A stretch of DNA of 64,000 nt from Stutzerimonas stutzeri. Its GTDB lineage: Bacteria; Pseudomonadota; Gammaproteobacteria; Pseudomonadales; Pseudomonadaceae. Below, piece after piece: positions 44,273-55,584 of the stretch (its first letter is position 1; each line of letters starts with the position of its first letter). The stretch lies in contig CP077641.1 in assembly GCA_019056435.1 (NCBI GenBank), positions 4,526,001 to 4,590,000 of the forward strand, given 5' to 3'. The notes beneath the pieces were generated by a model. The model ran no database searches, had not been told where the DNA came from, and saw only the letters and a list, made by a program, of their open reading frames with translations. Made by a program: the position numbers and the translations under genes.

Positions 44273-46407
44273 GACGCACTCGCCAGGCTGGTGGTCTTGC
44301 GGGAGGCCGTTTCCGGCCGGGAGGCCTGGGGCAGCGCCAGACTGGCCAGCGCATGCAGGCTGTATTCGGGCGCCAGCTCACGATAGGAGAGCACGCTCAG
44401 TTCGAGTGACTCGCGCAGCGCCAGGCGCCGAATGCAGCGTCGCAGTTCCGGGCGCACCACCAGCACGCCACGCTGGCCATCCGGCAGCTCGGCGCAGGCC
44501 TGCCGTAGGCTCGCGGCCAGGGGGCGGACGAGTTCCTCGGGAAGCATTTCACGAGACGAATCGAGCCGCCGTATGGCACCGCGCAACCGTTCCTCGGATT
44601 CGGGCTGCAAGACCCAGGCGGCGATCACGCGGTTGCGGTCAGCATGCTGATGGCTGATCTGCCGGGCCAGCGAGGCCCGCAGGTGCTCGACCAGCCGCAC
44701 CACGTCGGCATCCCGCCCACCCCATTCGACCATCGACTCGAGCAGCGCACGCTGGTTGCGAATCGACACGCCCTCCTCGACCAGCAGCCGCAGCGCCTCG
44801 GCCATGCGCTGCAACGAGACCAGGCGCAACGCTTCCTTGACCAGCTCACCGTAGCTCGGCTCGATGCGCTCGAGCAGCTGGCGGGTTTCCTGGATGCCGA
44901 GAAAGTCCCCGGCATACTGGCGCAGCGTGCGATCGAGCACCTCGCGCAGCAGTTCATCCGCGCGCAGGTAGCCGATGCCCGCCTGCTGCAGCTGCGCCTC
45001 GTGCTCGCGCGCCACCCAATGCACGGCGCGCCGCGTCAGCGGGGAGGTCGCCTCCAGGCTCGGCACGTTCATCAATTCCAGGTGCAACGGGTCGTCCTGC
45101 AACAGCAGGTGGCCGGCCGGCACCTCACCCTCGGCGACCGGCACGCCTTCGAGGGCGATGCTGAAACGATCCTCGGCGCTGCCGATCTCGACATACAGGC
45201 CCGGTACCGGGAAGTTGAGCCCGAGCTCGCTCTGCAGTTGATGACAGAGCGCCTCGAGGCGCTGTTGCATGGGCTGTTGCGGCACCATCGCCGCGAGCCC
45301 CGTGCCCAGCGTGAGCAGCACCCGGCAGTCCGGTGCGGGCATCGGCACGGGTGCCGACTCGCTGTCGTCGGCATCCGCCTGCGTCGCCGGTTCCGGCTCC
45401 GGCTGCGCCTCGTCGGCAGCCGCTGTGCTGCGGCGCGACAACCGATACGCCGCCACCCCGAGGATCAACGCCAGGCTTAGAAACACTACTGCAGGGAAGC
45501 CCGGCAACAGACTCACACCGGCGAGGATCGCCGCGGTCAACCCCATGGCCCGGGCGCTGGAACCGAGCTGGTGGAAGATCTCGGTGCCCAGGTCCTGATC
45601 GGAGCCCTCGTTCTTGACCCGGGTGACCACGGTCCCGGCCGCCACGGAGATCAGCAGCGCCGGGATCTGTGCAATCAAACCGTCTCCGACGGTGAGCAGC
45701 GAATAGGTGTGCACCGCGTCGGAGAAGCTCATGCCGCGGTCGAGCATGCCGATGAGCAGGCCGCCGATCAGGTTGACCGCGAGGATCACCAACCCGGCGA
45801 TGGCATCGCCCTTGACGAACTTCATCGCCCCGTCCATGGCACCGAACAGCTGGCTCTCGCGTTCGAGGTCCGAACGCCGCTGGCGGGCCGTGGCCTGGTC
45901 GATGTCGCCGTTACGCAGATCGTTGTCGATGCTCATCTGCTTGCCCGGCATGGCATCGAGAGTGAAGCGCGCCGCGACCTCGGCGACGCGCTCGGCGCCC
46001 TTGGTGATTACCACGAACTGCGCCACGGTGATGATCAGGAAGATCACCAGGCCGACGACCACCTCGCCAGCAATGACGAAGTCTCCGAACGCCTTGACGA
46101 TGTTGCCCGCATCGCCATCGAGCAGGATCAGGCGGGTGGTGGTGATCGACAGCGACAGCCGGAACAGCGTGCTCAGCAGGATCAACGGCGGCAACGCCGA
46201 GAGCTCGACGGCACGGGTGATGTAGAACGCGACGATGAGGATCAGGATGCTCAGTGCGATGTTCGTCCCGATCAGCAGATCCACCAGGTAGGTCGGCAGC
46301 GGGATGATCATCATGGTCACGGCCATCAGCATGAACGCCGCGATGACCACGTCGGTACGCTGCGACGCGAGCCGTGCCAGGCCGTTGAGTCGGGAGGTCA
46401 AGGTCAT
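44269..46407 (-). CDS. sctV: T3SS export-gate protein SctV
   Basis: A 712-residue FlhA/YscV-family protein. The N-terminal half has about eight membrane helices with 'LNIALSILILIVAFY'-like and 'LPPLILLSTLFRLSLSITTT' segments and the conserved cytoplasmic 'VVITKGAERVAEVAARFTLD', 'MPGKQMSID' loop. The C-terminal half is the cytoplasmic ring that receives chaperone-bound substrates. ATG 46407 overlaps the stop of the TPR gene upstream (ATGA). Length is normal. Confidence 0.96.
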   Translation of the reverse strand: MTLTSRLNGLARLASQRTDVVIAAFMLMAVTMMIIPLPTYLVDLLIGTNIALSILILIVAFYITRAVELSALPPLILLSTLFRLSLSITTTRLILLDGDAGNIVKAFGDFVIAGEVVVGLVIFLIITVAQFVVITKGAERVAEVAARFTLDAMPGKQMSIDNDLRNGDIDQATARQRRSDLERESQLFGAMDGAMKFVKGDAIAGLVILAVNLIGGLLIGMLDRGMSFSDAVHTYSLLTVGDGLIAQIPALLISVAAGTVVTRVKNEGSDQDLGTEIFHQLGSSARAMGLTAAILAGVSLLPGFPAVVFLSLALILGVAAYRLSRRSTAAADEAQPEPEPATQADADDSESAPVPMPAPDCRVLLTLGTGLAAMVPQQPMQQRLEALCHQLQSELGLNFPVPGLYVEIGSAEDRFSIALEGVPVAEGEVPAGHLLLQDDPLHLELMNVPSLEATSPLTRRAVHWVAREHEAQLQQAGIGYLRADELLREVLDRTLRQYAGDFLGIQETRQLLERIEPSYGELVKEALRLVSLQRMAEALRLLVEEGVSIRNQRALLESMVEWGGRDADVVRLVEHLRASLARQISHQHADRNRVIAAWVLQPESEERLRGAIRRLDSSREMLPEELVRPLAASLRQACAELPDGQRGVLVVRPELRRCIRRLALRESLELSVLSYRELAPEYSLHALASLALPQASRPETASRKTTSLASAS

Positions 46408-46736
46408 GCGCGCCGGCGCTCCTGCAGGTAGTGCTCGAAACTGTCGCGGGCGTCTTGGGGCCGTCCGGCATGCCAGCAGGCGCGGCTGCGCAGCAACCAG
46501 GTCGCCGGCGATTCGCCTTCGAGCGCGATCAGTTGGTCCAGGGCGCGCAAGGCCCGTTCGCCATCGCCCTGCGCGGTGAAGGCGATGACCAGGTTGCGCA
46601 GTAACGTGGTGTCGCCGGGCAGCACCTGGCTGGCCAGGAGAAACATGACCAGCGCCTTCTGCACCTGGCCGCAGCGCTGGTAGATCTCGCCCAGCCCTTG
46701 CAGCAGCTGGGCCGCCTCGCGGTCGCGTGCCGACAT
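46404..46736 (-). CDS. TPR chaperone-like protein upstream of sctV (SctY-like)
   Basis: A 110-residue protein with about three TPR units ('LLQGLGEIYQRCGQVQKALV', 'VIAFTAQGDGERALRALDQL'). In Ysc systems yscX-yscY-yscV are consecutive, and YscY is a small TPR chaperone for YscX that also touches YscV. The same order and sizes occur here. Sequence identity to YscY cannot be judged by eye, so this is a positional inference. Both ends overlap the neighbours by ATGA. Confidence 0.6.
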   Translation of the reverse strand: MSARDREAAQLLQGLGEIYQRCGQVQKALVMFLLASQVLPGDTTLLRNLVIAFTAQGDGERALRALDQLIALEGESPATWLLRSRACWHAGRPQDARDSFEHYLQERRRA

Positions 46737-47092
46737 CAGGCCTCCTCCTCGTGTCGATAGCCATCGAGCAGCTGCCGCCACTCGATTTCCTGCGCCAGCA
46801 CCGCATCGGCCAGTGCGCGGGTCTGCGGGTCGGTCTGCAGGGCGGGAACGATGTGCTCGCGGGCATGTTCGAGCAGGGCCAGGGCTCGCGAGCTGGAAAA
46901 CAGCCCAGGCTCGACGCTGCCGACCTCGCCGAGCCGCTGCAGGTCGTGCTGCAGCGATCGCCGCTCGCCGGCACCGCGGCCTTTGAGCAACGCTTCGAAG
47001 TCGGCTGTGCGATTGGGCGACTCGGTGCGCGCAGGCGCCTCCGCCGGGCGGACCGGGGCGGAGGACGGGCGAACCGCGGGATCGACCCTCAT
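46736..47092 (-). CDS. Small T3SS-locus protein upstream of the TPR chaperone (SctX-like candidate)
   Basis: A 118-residue protein with a Pro/Arg-rich, probably disordered start and a helical rest ('ADFEALLKGRGAGERRSLQH', 'ALADAVLAQEIEWRQLLDGY'). Its size, disordered N-terminus and position just before a TPR gene and sctV resemble YscX, an exported partner of YscY and YscV. No conserved motif proves this. The start ATG 47092 lies two bases from the sctD stop region. Confidence 0.5.
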   Translation of the reverse strand: MRVDPAVRPSSAPVRPAEAPARTESPNRTADFEALLKGRGAGERRSLQHDLQRLGEVGSVEPGLFSSSRALALLEHAREHIVPALQTDPQTRALADAVLAQEIEWRQLLDGYRHEEEA

Positions 47093-47094
47093 GC

Positions 47095-48039
47095 TCAACC
47101 TTCGTCCGTACCGGGGCCGTCCAGGGTGAAGGCGAAACGCTCTTCGCCACGCGCCAGCACGAGCCGGTCCGCCTCGATCGCTTGCAGAATCCAGCCGTCC
47201 TCGAGCGCGGCGCCGGGATACAGATGTTCGCCGGCGGCATCGATCACATAGGGGTTGGCGCCGAACCAGACCGCCTGGAGCCGCACCCGGGGCTGCTTGA
47301 ACGGCTCGCGCAGGCTGACCTCGCTGTGCAACGGCACATGGCGACCATGGCGGCCGTCGAATGCGCGCTGCAGCTCGGCCCACTGTGCCTGCTGCTCGGG
47401 AGCGACGCTGCCGCGCGCAACGAGGTGGCCGCCCTGGAGAGTGACGCTCACGCCCTCCAGCCCGGCGGCCTGTACGTCGCGTTCGAGCTCGGCGCGTATC
47501 GCGTCGGGCGCGGGCCGGTCCACCACTGGCCGGATCGCATCCGCCTCACGTGCCAGGCCCGCCTGCACCGGCGCGGCCTCTTCGCGCAACACGGCCAGGG
47601 CGCCGGCACAGATGAACATGAACAGGATGGCCATCATCCATTGCAGGGTGCCGTTCCACACCGGCGGTGCGGCGACCTCCCCTTCGCGACCAGGCGCCGC
47701 GAGCGCCAGTCGGGCCTGGCCAACCATGAGCTGGAGCGGCAGACGGGCTCGATAGCCGCTGCCCTGAGCGACCGACACCCTGCGGCCATTCGCGGTGATG
47801 ACGCTGACGTCGCCACCCAGCGCCTCCACCGAAACGTGACGCGCGGCCAATCGCAGCGTCACGTGAAGCTCGGCGACACCAGGGTCACCGAGTACCAGAT
47901 CCGATTGCTGACCTGCGCCAATGCTGCAGGCCGCCATATCCAGAGGCAGGGACACGCCCTGATGAACCCCTTCGAGCAGGGTGAGCATCGAGGTGTGATG
48001 GTGTTCAGCGCCTGACGGGAAGGAAGCCATGGCTGTCAT
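47095..48039 (-). CDS. sctD: T3SS inner-membrane ring protein SctD
   Basis: A 314-residue protein with an N-terminal FHA domain ('LTLLEGVHQGVSLPLDMAAC', 'IGAGQQSDLVLGDPGVAELHV'), one membrane helix ('MMAILFMFICAGALAVL') and a periplasmic part with BON/ring-building-like repeats. This is the YscD/PrgH layout. I start at ATG 48039, with AGGTGA upstream; GTG 48048 and ATG 48030 are alternatives. It is the first large gene of the T3SS operon. Confidence 0.85.
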   Translation of the reverse strand: MTAMASFPSGAEHHHTSMLTLLEGVHQGVSLPLDMAACSIGAGQQSDLVLGDPGVAELHVTLRLAARHVSVEALGGDVSVITANGRRVSVAQGSGYRARLPLQLMVGQARLALAAPGREGEVAAPPVWNGTLQWMMAILFMFICAGALAVLREEAAPVQAGLAREADAIRPVVDRPAPDAIRAELERDVQAAGLEGVSVTLQGGHLVARGSVAPEQQAQWAELQRAFDGRHGRHVPLHSEVSLREPFKQPRVRLQAVWFGANPYVIDAAGEHLYPGAALEDGWILQAIEADRLVLARGEERFAFTLDGPGTDEG

Positions 48040-48163
48040 CTCGATCACCTATCGAAACCAAACGCGGGCGGGACCAAGCGCTGCGAGCGACGGCCAAACC
48101 GTCGTCTCGCAGGCCGTGACGAGAAACGCGTGAGCGATGCCAGGCACCGCCCACGCGCCCAGG

Positions 48164-48325
48164 TCAGTTCTGAGGACGCTGCTTGGTGGCGTCGAGCTCA
48201 GCCTTCTTCGCCGTGGTGATCTCGGTGATCTTGGCGGACTTCTCAATGGCCATGTCGAACACAGCTTCCATCTTGGCGATGGCTGCGTCGGTGTTGCCGC
48301 TGCTCACTGGGGGAGTCGTGCTCAT
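48164..48325 (-). CDS. 53-residue helical protein, T3SS needle/early substrate candidate
   Basis: A very small protein: a Thr/Pro/Ser-rich start and a helix from residue 12 ('NTDAAIAKMEAVFDMAIEKS', 'AKITEITTAKKAELDATKQR'). AGGAGA lies eight bases before ATG 48325. It is the first gene of the T3SS operon, just before sctD. Needle proteins (SctF) are small helical hairpins of 60-85 residues; this one is short but in a plausible place. No other better needle candidate is seen except the 71-residue protein near sctI. Confidence 0.55.
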   Translation of the reverse strand: MSTTPPVSSGNTDAAIAKMEAVFDMAIEKSAKITEITTAKKAELDATKQRPQN

Positions 48326-48401
48326 CGGTGTCTCCTGAGAATGTGAAAGGCATTTCAGATGAGGTGATGCGGGTGCATCGCGTTACCGCTGCATATCGAC
48401 A

Positions 48402-48416
48402 CCCGCTTGTGGCGGG
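48402..48416. terminator. Small hairpin between dctD-like gene and the T3SS operon
   Basis: CCCGC and GCGGG flank a five-base loop in the 248-base gap. It could mark the end of the dctB-dctD transcript, but there is no T-run. Confidence 0.25.
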
Positions 48417-48466
48417 CCTGATCGGCGGCGGTGATTTCATCCTAGGAGCAGGCGCCGACGGCCTGT

Positions 48467-48483
48467 TGTGAAAGGTTGTGAAA
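48467..48483. promoter_or_regulatory. Tandem TGTGAAA repeat upstream of the T3SS operon
   Basis: Two TGTGAAA heptamers, 10 bases apart start to start (TTTCACA on the minus strand), lie about 145 bases upstream of the first T3SS gene. Direct repeats at this spacing suit a PhoB/OmpR-type winged-helix protein such as the one at 31137. The same spaced pair appears upstream of the large gene at 55535-55551. Confidence 0.45.
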
Positions 48484-48573
48484 GCTCATGAAACTAAGCC
48501 TTGCAAAGCAGTGACTTAGCGTTGCCAATGAACAAGCGTCAAAAATCGGACAGACTTCGAACCGGCTCTACCA

Positions 48574-49895
<1,322 letters not shown>

Positions 49896-49899
<4 letters not shown>

Positions 49900-51773
49900 G
49901 AGGCGCGGCTATCCGGGCTCGAACATTGCGTGGACCGCGGCAGGGTGAGGACGAACGCGGCGCCTCCCTCCGGCGGATGAGTGACCGTCAGGGTACCGTT
50001 GGCGGCCGCCGCGAGGCTTGCCGAAAGGGTCAGCCCGAGGCCCAGGCCGGCATCGCCGGGTTTGGTGGTGTAGAACAGCTCGAACAGATGATCGCGCGCC
50101 TGCGGCGGGACACCGGGACCGTTGTCACGCACCTCGACGGCGTATTCATCGCCGCGCTGCCGCCCGGTGAGCCACAGCCGGGGCGCTTGCTGCTCCCTTA
50201 CCGCGTCGAGCGCATTGGCGATGAGATTGACCAGGATCTGCTCGAGACGTGTCTGATCGATCGGCAGCTCCACCTGGTCGTAATCCCGCTCGATCAGCGG
50301 ACGCACCGTCTCGAGGCGCGGATGCAACATCAGCAAAGATGTCTCGATTGCCGTGTGCAGCTGCGCATGACCGGTGTCGTCCGTGCCGCGAGCGAAGGCC
50401 CGCAGGCTGCCGGTGATCTTGCCCACACGATCGACCAGTTCGCTGATGGACTCGAGGTTGGCGCTGGCCGTATCGATCGCCCCGCGTTGCAGGAAGCGCA
50501 CCGCGTTGGCCGACAGCGTACGCAGGGCGGCGAGTGGCTGGTTGATCTCATGCGCGAGGTTGGTGGACATCTGGCCGATGACCGCCAGCTTACCGGCGCG
50601 CACCAGTTCGTCCTGGGCCATGCGCAGGGTCTGCTCGGCCTGCAGCCGCTCGCGAATCTCGGCCTTGAGGCGCTCATTGGTGGCGCACAGATCGGCCGTG
50701 CGCACGTCGATCCGCAACTCCAGTTCACGATTGGCGCGCTCGAGGGCTTCGCGGGCATCCAGGCGGGTGGTGATGACCTTGCGCCGCTGGTTCCAGACGA
50801 TCAGCAGCACGATCAGCAGCGCGCAGGCGGCCGCGGCCAGCATGGCGTTGCTCAGGGCGTTGCGCCGCACCTCCTGCAACGGGGTCAGCAGGGTCAGGTG
50901 CCAGGGCGTGTCGTCCAGCTGCAGGCTCTGCGAGAGGTAGTCGACATCCGAGGCGACAGGGTCGGGCAGCCCGCTGTCGTAGCGAACCTGCTCGAGCCCG
51001 TCGCCCAGCGAGTCGCGCGCGCGCAGCCGTAGTTCATCGAGCCGCCACCAAGAATATTGCTGACTGTTGGCCAGTCGCTCGCGCGTCGCCAGGCTCAGCG
51101 GGCGCAAGGACTTGAGCCGCATCGCCGGATCGCTGGACAGGATGATCACGCCGTTCTCATCGCTGATGTAGGCCTTCACCTGGGCGCGTGACCAGCGCTC
51201 CTCGAGGGTATCGAGGCGGACCTTGACCACCGCGACGCCGTAGATGTGGCCCTGCGCATCGGCCAGGCCGTGCGCCAGGTAATAGCCGGCCTCGCCGCGG
51301 GTGCTGCCGATGCCGTAGAAGCGCCCCGGCAAGCCGGCAATGGCCTCCTGGTAGTAGGGCCTGAAGGACAGGTCCTCCCCCATGTAACTGTCCGGCGCCA
51401 GCCAGTTGCTGGTCGCCACCACCTGCCCCGCCCGGTCCAGCACGTAGACCGCCAGGCTTCCACCACGCTCGTTTAGGCCCTGCAGGTAGCGATTGACCTG
51501 CCGCTGCTGCTCGAGATCACCAGGTGCGTCCAGTAACCGCCTGATGCCGTCGTCAAGTTCCAGCAGGCTTGGCAGATAGATGTACTTGCTGATTTCGCTC
51601 TCCACCGCCCGGGCATTGAGCTCCAGCTGTCGCTCGCCGGTTTCGGCCAGCCGGTCGATGCCGGCCTGCTCGCTGGCGATGAACGCCACGTAACCGCAGG
51701 CGAACACCGGCAGCAGCAACAGCAAGGGCAGCAGCAGGCGGGTGGTTGAGCGCGGTTTCACTGTGAATGGCAT
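49896..51773 (-). CDS. DctB-like sensor histidine kinase
   Basis: A 625-residue membrane sensor: an N-terminal helix, a periplasmic double-PAS-type sensor region ('ISKYIYLPSLLELDDGIRRL', 'FRPYYQEAIAGLPGRFYGIG'), a second helix near residue 310, a coiled-coil linker, the H-box 'GQMSTNLAHEINQPLAAL' (His408) and an HATPase with 'DNGPGVPPQ' and 'PGDAGLGLGLTLS'. This is the DctB family of C4-dicarboxylate sensors. The stop overlaps the dctD-like ATG (ATGA). It follows the large T3SS-associated gene on the same strand. Confidence 0.88.
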
Positions 51774-51918
51774 GCCGAGGCGAAATCCTTTGCAATGACC
51801 CCATCCAGTTGCGGGGCGTTCCTCGGCAGGGGCCAGCGGTCGAACGAGCGGAGCGAGTGGTCATCGCGGCGCACTGTGCCGTACAGGCGCCGCGTCTCGT
51901 TCGAGTCTTCAGAATGGC

Positions 51919-54900
51919 TCAGCGCACCTGATCGAGCCACTTGTCCAGATCGCGACGGCTGATCTTGCCGTCGTCCTTGGTGTTGTTGGCGTGGTAGCGG
52001 ATGGTATCGAGAAACTCGAAGAATTCTGAGTTCTCCATCAGAAAACGTACGGCCTCGCGTTGCTCCTCGGTCGTCTCGAGCTTGCCACTGAGCAGCTTCT
52101 CGAAATCCTTGTCGCTGACGATGTCGTCGCTGCCCTTCCAGTCAGCCCAGTCATCCCAGCTGTCGACGAGGAGGTCGATCTTGTCCTTGTGCTCCTCGTA
52201 GAAGGCCGTGTCGAACCGACTGCTGTGCACCACCAGGTCCTTGGTGGTGTCACGGAACCAGTCGTCACCGATGCGCTTGTCCTTCTCGACCTTCTCGGTG
52301 AATTCCTTGAAGTGTTCGGGCTGCGCCTCCCACACCGGCATGGACTCGGGAAACCACTCGCGGTACTGCTCGTTGTTCTTCAGGAAGGTGTAGTTGTGCT
52401 CGTAACGCACGTGAATGAGGTAGTTGAGCTTGTCGCCCCACCCCTCTTCCAGCACACCGTCTTTCTCCAGCCCGCGGAAGAAATCACGCACCCCTTCGGC
52501 GGTGTTCTCGTTGCGTTTCATCGCGGTGACCCCGCCAATGATCGCCGCGATCAGGCCGATCACCGAGCCCGCAGCGCCCAGCACGGAGGACGCGATGGCC
52601 GCGCCGCCCACCCCGAACGCCGCCGCGATACCGGTGATACCCATTCCGGTGCCGAACGCGCCGGCGCCGATCTGCAGACCCTTGGCAGCGAATTCCTCCG
52701 GCGTGCCGCCTTCCTTGATGAGCTTGTCCAGGCCCATGCCACCTAGCACGATGTCGAGAATGCCGCCAGCCGAGTCGGCCATGCCGCCAATGGCCGACAG
52801 CGCGCCGCCGATCCATTGCATGCGCTGGTTCTTGGGCACCGAGTCCGCGTCCGGGGCGTTGTTGCTGATCGCATCGACGTGGCTGCTGACGCGATCGCGC
52901 TGATCGTCCGGCAAGGCGGTGATGGTGTCCTCCAGTGCGGGTCGCGAGGCGGTCAGGCGATTATCGAAGGCCTCCCAGAAATTCTCGGGCGTGAAGGGCT
53001 TGCCCAGGTCCGGATCCGGGACCTGCGGTTTGACGTCGGGTGCGCCCAGTGCCGGGTCGAGCATCTGCAGCGGGATGTCGCTGGTCAGGTCCGGTTTCTT
53101 GGGTGGATGGCGTTTGTCCCAAACGGTTTCCCTCAGGTCCTTGCCGATGCCCAGCGCGTCGGCAAGCCCGGCGTTCTTGAACAGCTGGTCGAAGGCGCCA
53201 GTGATCATGGTGGCCGTCGGCGCCAGCACACCGACGAACGAGAGGAAGTTGCGCGCCACCTCGATCCGCTCCGCCGCGGTTTCGCCGAAATTCAGCCCGC
53301 CATCGGACATCTTGTAGATCCCGGCGACCATGCCCAGCATCCCGGCCGACGAGCTCAGCACGCCATGCTTGGCCAGCGACCCGAGCACCCCACCGACGCC
53401 GCCGCGCTGATCCAGCGGGATCTTGGCCTTGTCCATGGCCTTGTTCAGCTCGTCGCCGGTGATGGGCTTGGGCTGGGCACCGGGGTCGTTGAGGTTCGCC
53501 ACGGCACGATCGCGCACCACCTGCTCGATCGCGGGCCTGGCGTTGGTCAGGTTCTCGACCATTTTCTGTTCGCTGGGTTTGAGCTCCAGCTTTTCCTGGC
53601 CTTTTTCCTTACCGCCGCCGAAGTAGTAGTTGAAGATGTCCGAGCCACGCTTGGACCCGAACAGGGTGGACATGGTGGTGGCGATCATCGTGGTGACGAC
53701 GTCGCTGGTGGCCTTGTCGAGGTTTTCCGACCCGACACCCTCGGCCCCATCCTCGAATATCTCGTTGAGCTGCTCGATGGGCACGCCGAACTTCAGTTCG
53801 ATATCGATCTGCTCGGCGAGGTCGGGGTCCAGCCCACGCAAGGACTGCATGTCGCTCGCGTAGCGTGCTTCGGCGACTTCGCCCTTGCCGTCCGCCTTCA
53901 GTTCCTCGAGCGCCTCCTGATATTCGGGGTCGCGCATGGTGTCGGCGATCTTGTCGCGCAGCTCATCCTTGTCCTTGACCTTGTCGACTGCTTCTTTGAA
54001 GAACTTCTCGTTGTCCTCGATGATCTCCGGCTCATTGGCCAGCCGTAGCAACTCTTCACCCAGCGCGCTTTCATCCATCAGCCCGCGCATGTCGGCCGGA
54101 TCCATGTCGACCTGATCAGGCAGGTACGAGGTGTTGTCGCCCGTGCCGAATGCGTTGCGATTGGTCGTGTATGGCAGGTACTTGAAGCCCCCGCTGAGGG
54201 TCGCCTGGGCTTCGAGCAACCGCAGGTACTTGGCCTTGTCGGAATCTTCCGGTTCGTCCTTGTAGGCTTCCTTGAGCTTTTCGTAATAGAGCTCGCCGAC
54301 CGTCTTGTCCTTCTCGGTGGTCTTGGCCCGCATCAGGTCGGTTTCTTCGGCGGTGGGCAGGTCCTTGTCCTTGAACACATCGTCCGCGCCCGACTGCTGG
54401 CCTTCCACCTGGTCGCCATGCAGCGTGGCGAACTGATCCGGCGTCAGGCTCTCGATCACAATGAACTTGCCGCGCCCCGGCACCTCGATGGCCTTGACGC
54501 CATCGGCCAGGGTTTCGACTTTCGAGTCGCCGGTGATGACGGGAGTGTCTTCGTCCGGCTGCAGCACCGAATACCCCTCGTCGTCGATCTTCTCCATGAT
54601 CGCCTTCTGCTGCTCGTCCATCTTCTTGAGTTCTTCGTACGCCTCGGCGTTGTATTCCTTGGACACGGCGTAACGCTTGCCGTCGCCGGTTTCGAATATC
54701 GCCGTGCCGTGTTCGAACAGGTAGCCGTCGCCCTTCTCGGCCACGGTCAGGTTGAAGCCGGTGTCGAAATAGACGGCCGCATCCATGTCCAGAAAGCCGG
54801 GGCCGATGAAGCGCAGCGAGCCGAGTTCCGGTAGCGAATCCCCGGCTCGACCACTTCGAACCCGCGCGCCTCGTATTGCCCGAGCCACTTGGCGTGCTCC

Positions 54901-55315
54901 TCCGACAGCCCGGCCTTTTCCCAGGCAGGGCCGCCCTCGACCTCGCCGTTGTCGAGCATCGCCTTGGCCTGCTCATGGAGTTCGGGGTGCAGGTCCGGGT
55001 GGATCAAGACTTCCTTGCCGTCCTTGTCGGTGACGAGCAGCATGTCGTCCCACAGCAACAGGCGGTCACCGGTACGGGCCTGCCAGTGATCGTCGACGTT
55101 GGCGATGTCGTCCTCGTCGAGCGTGAAGTCGTTCTCCGCCAGAGGCGGCTTGTTGTCCAGGTAGGGGCCACGATCTTCGAGGATTTCCTCGCGCCGCTGA
55201 TCGCGTGCCTTGCCCTCATCGGCGCGCTTGAGGATGGCTTCGAAGACATCCATCAGGATATTTTTTCAGGCAGGGTCTGGGTATCGCGATTGACGACCGG
55301 ATCGGTTTTGCTCAT
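51919..55315 (-). CDS. Second large repeat-bearing T3SS-associated protein, two frameshifts
   Basis: About 1132 residues once two missing bases are restored: in the T-run 55261-55266 (start 'MSKTDPVVNRDTQTLPEK' joins 'DVFEAILKRADEGKARD') and in the C-run 54840-54843 (joins 'GFEVVEPG' to 'DSLPELGSLRFIGPG'). No signal peptide. The N-terminal third has repeats like those of the protein at 27584 ('AIFETGDGKRYAVSKEYNAEAY', split core 'GDGKRYAVSKE'; 'GRGKFIVIESLTPDQFATL'). The middle holds 'LSSSAGMLGMVAGIYKMSDG' and 'AAERIEVARNFLSFVG', matching the other protein. A Gly/Ala-rich hydrophobic segment follows. The end 'NNTKDDGKISRRDLDKWLD' resembles a degenerate EF-hand. HrpK-like translocator or effector is the best guess. 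Confidence 0.62.
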
Positions 55316-55584
55316 GGCACGGGGCTCCCTGGGCCAGGACGAGGGGCGCAGGACGACTACGAGGAATGCACCCGGCCACTGCCGTCAGAGCGAAACAAAC
55401 GCTGATCTACTGCGTCGTGGACGTCCTTATCGATCGGTCCGAGTCGAGCAACCGGCCATGAGCATCCCTCATGTCCGCTGGTTTCGGATCATTGAAGCAA
55501 CCGCTCCGACCCCGCTCAACGCTCAACTGTCATATTTCACAGGTTTTCACAGCCTGACCTGAAAGGCCCGAGCCCTGACGCCCT
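55316..55584 (-). promoter_or_regulatory. Upstream region of the second large gene with tandem TTTCACA repeat
   Basis: This gap holds two TTTCACA heptamers at 55535-55541 and 55545-55551 (10-base period), matching in sequence and spacing the pair upstream of the T3SS operon, though in the opposite orientation relative to its gene. CTGTCAT just before them looks like half a Pho box but is not repeated properly. No gene is evident here. Confidence 0.45.

Noticed and set aside
48500..48530. Sigma-54-like site upstream of the T3SS operon (minus strand, around TTGCA)
   Set aside because: The -12 part fits but the -24 part is poor and the spacing is one base short.
55527..55551. Pho box upstream of the second large gene
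   Set aside because: Only one CTGTCAT is present; the second half does not match. The TTTCACA pair describes the site better.
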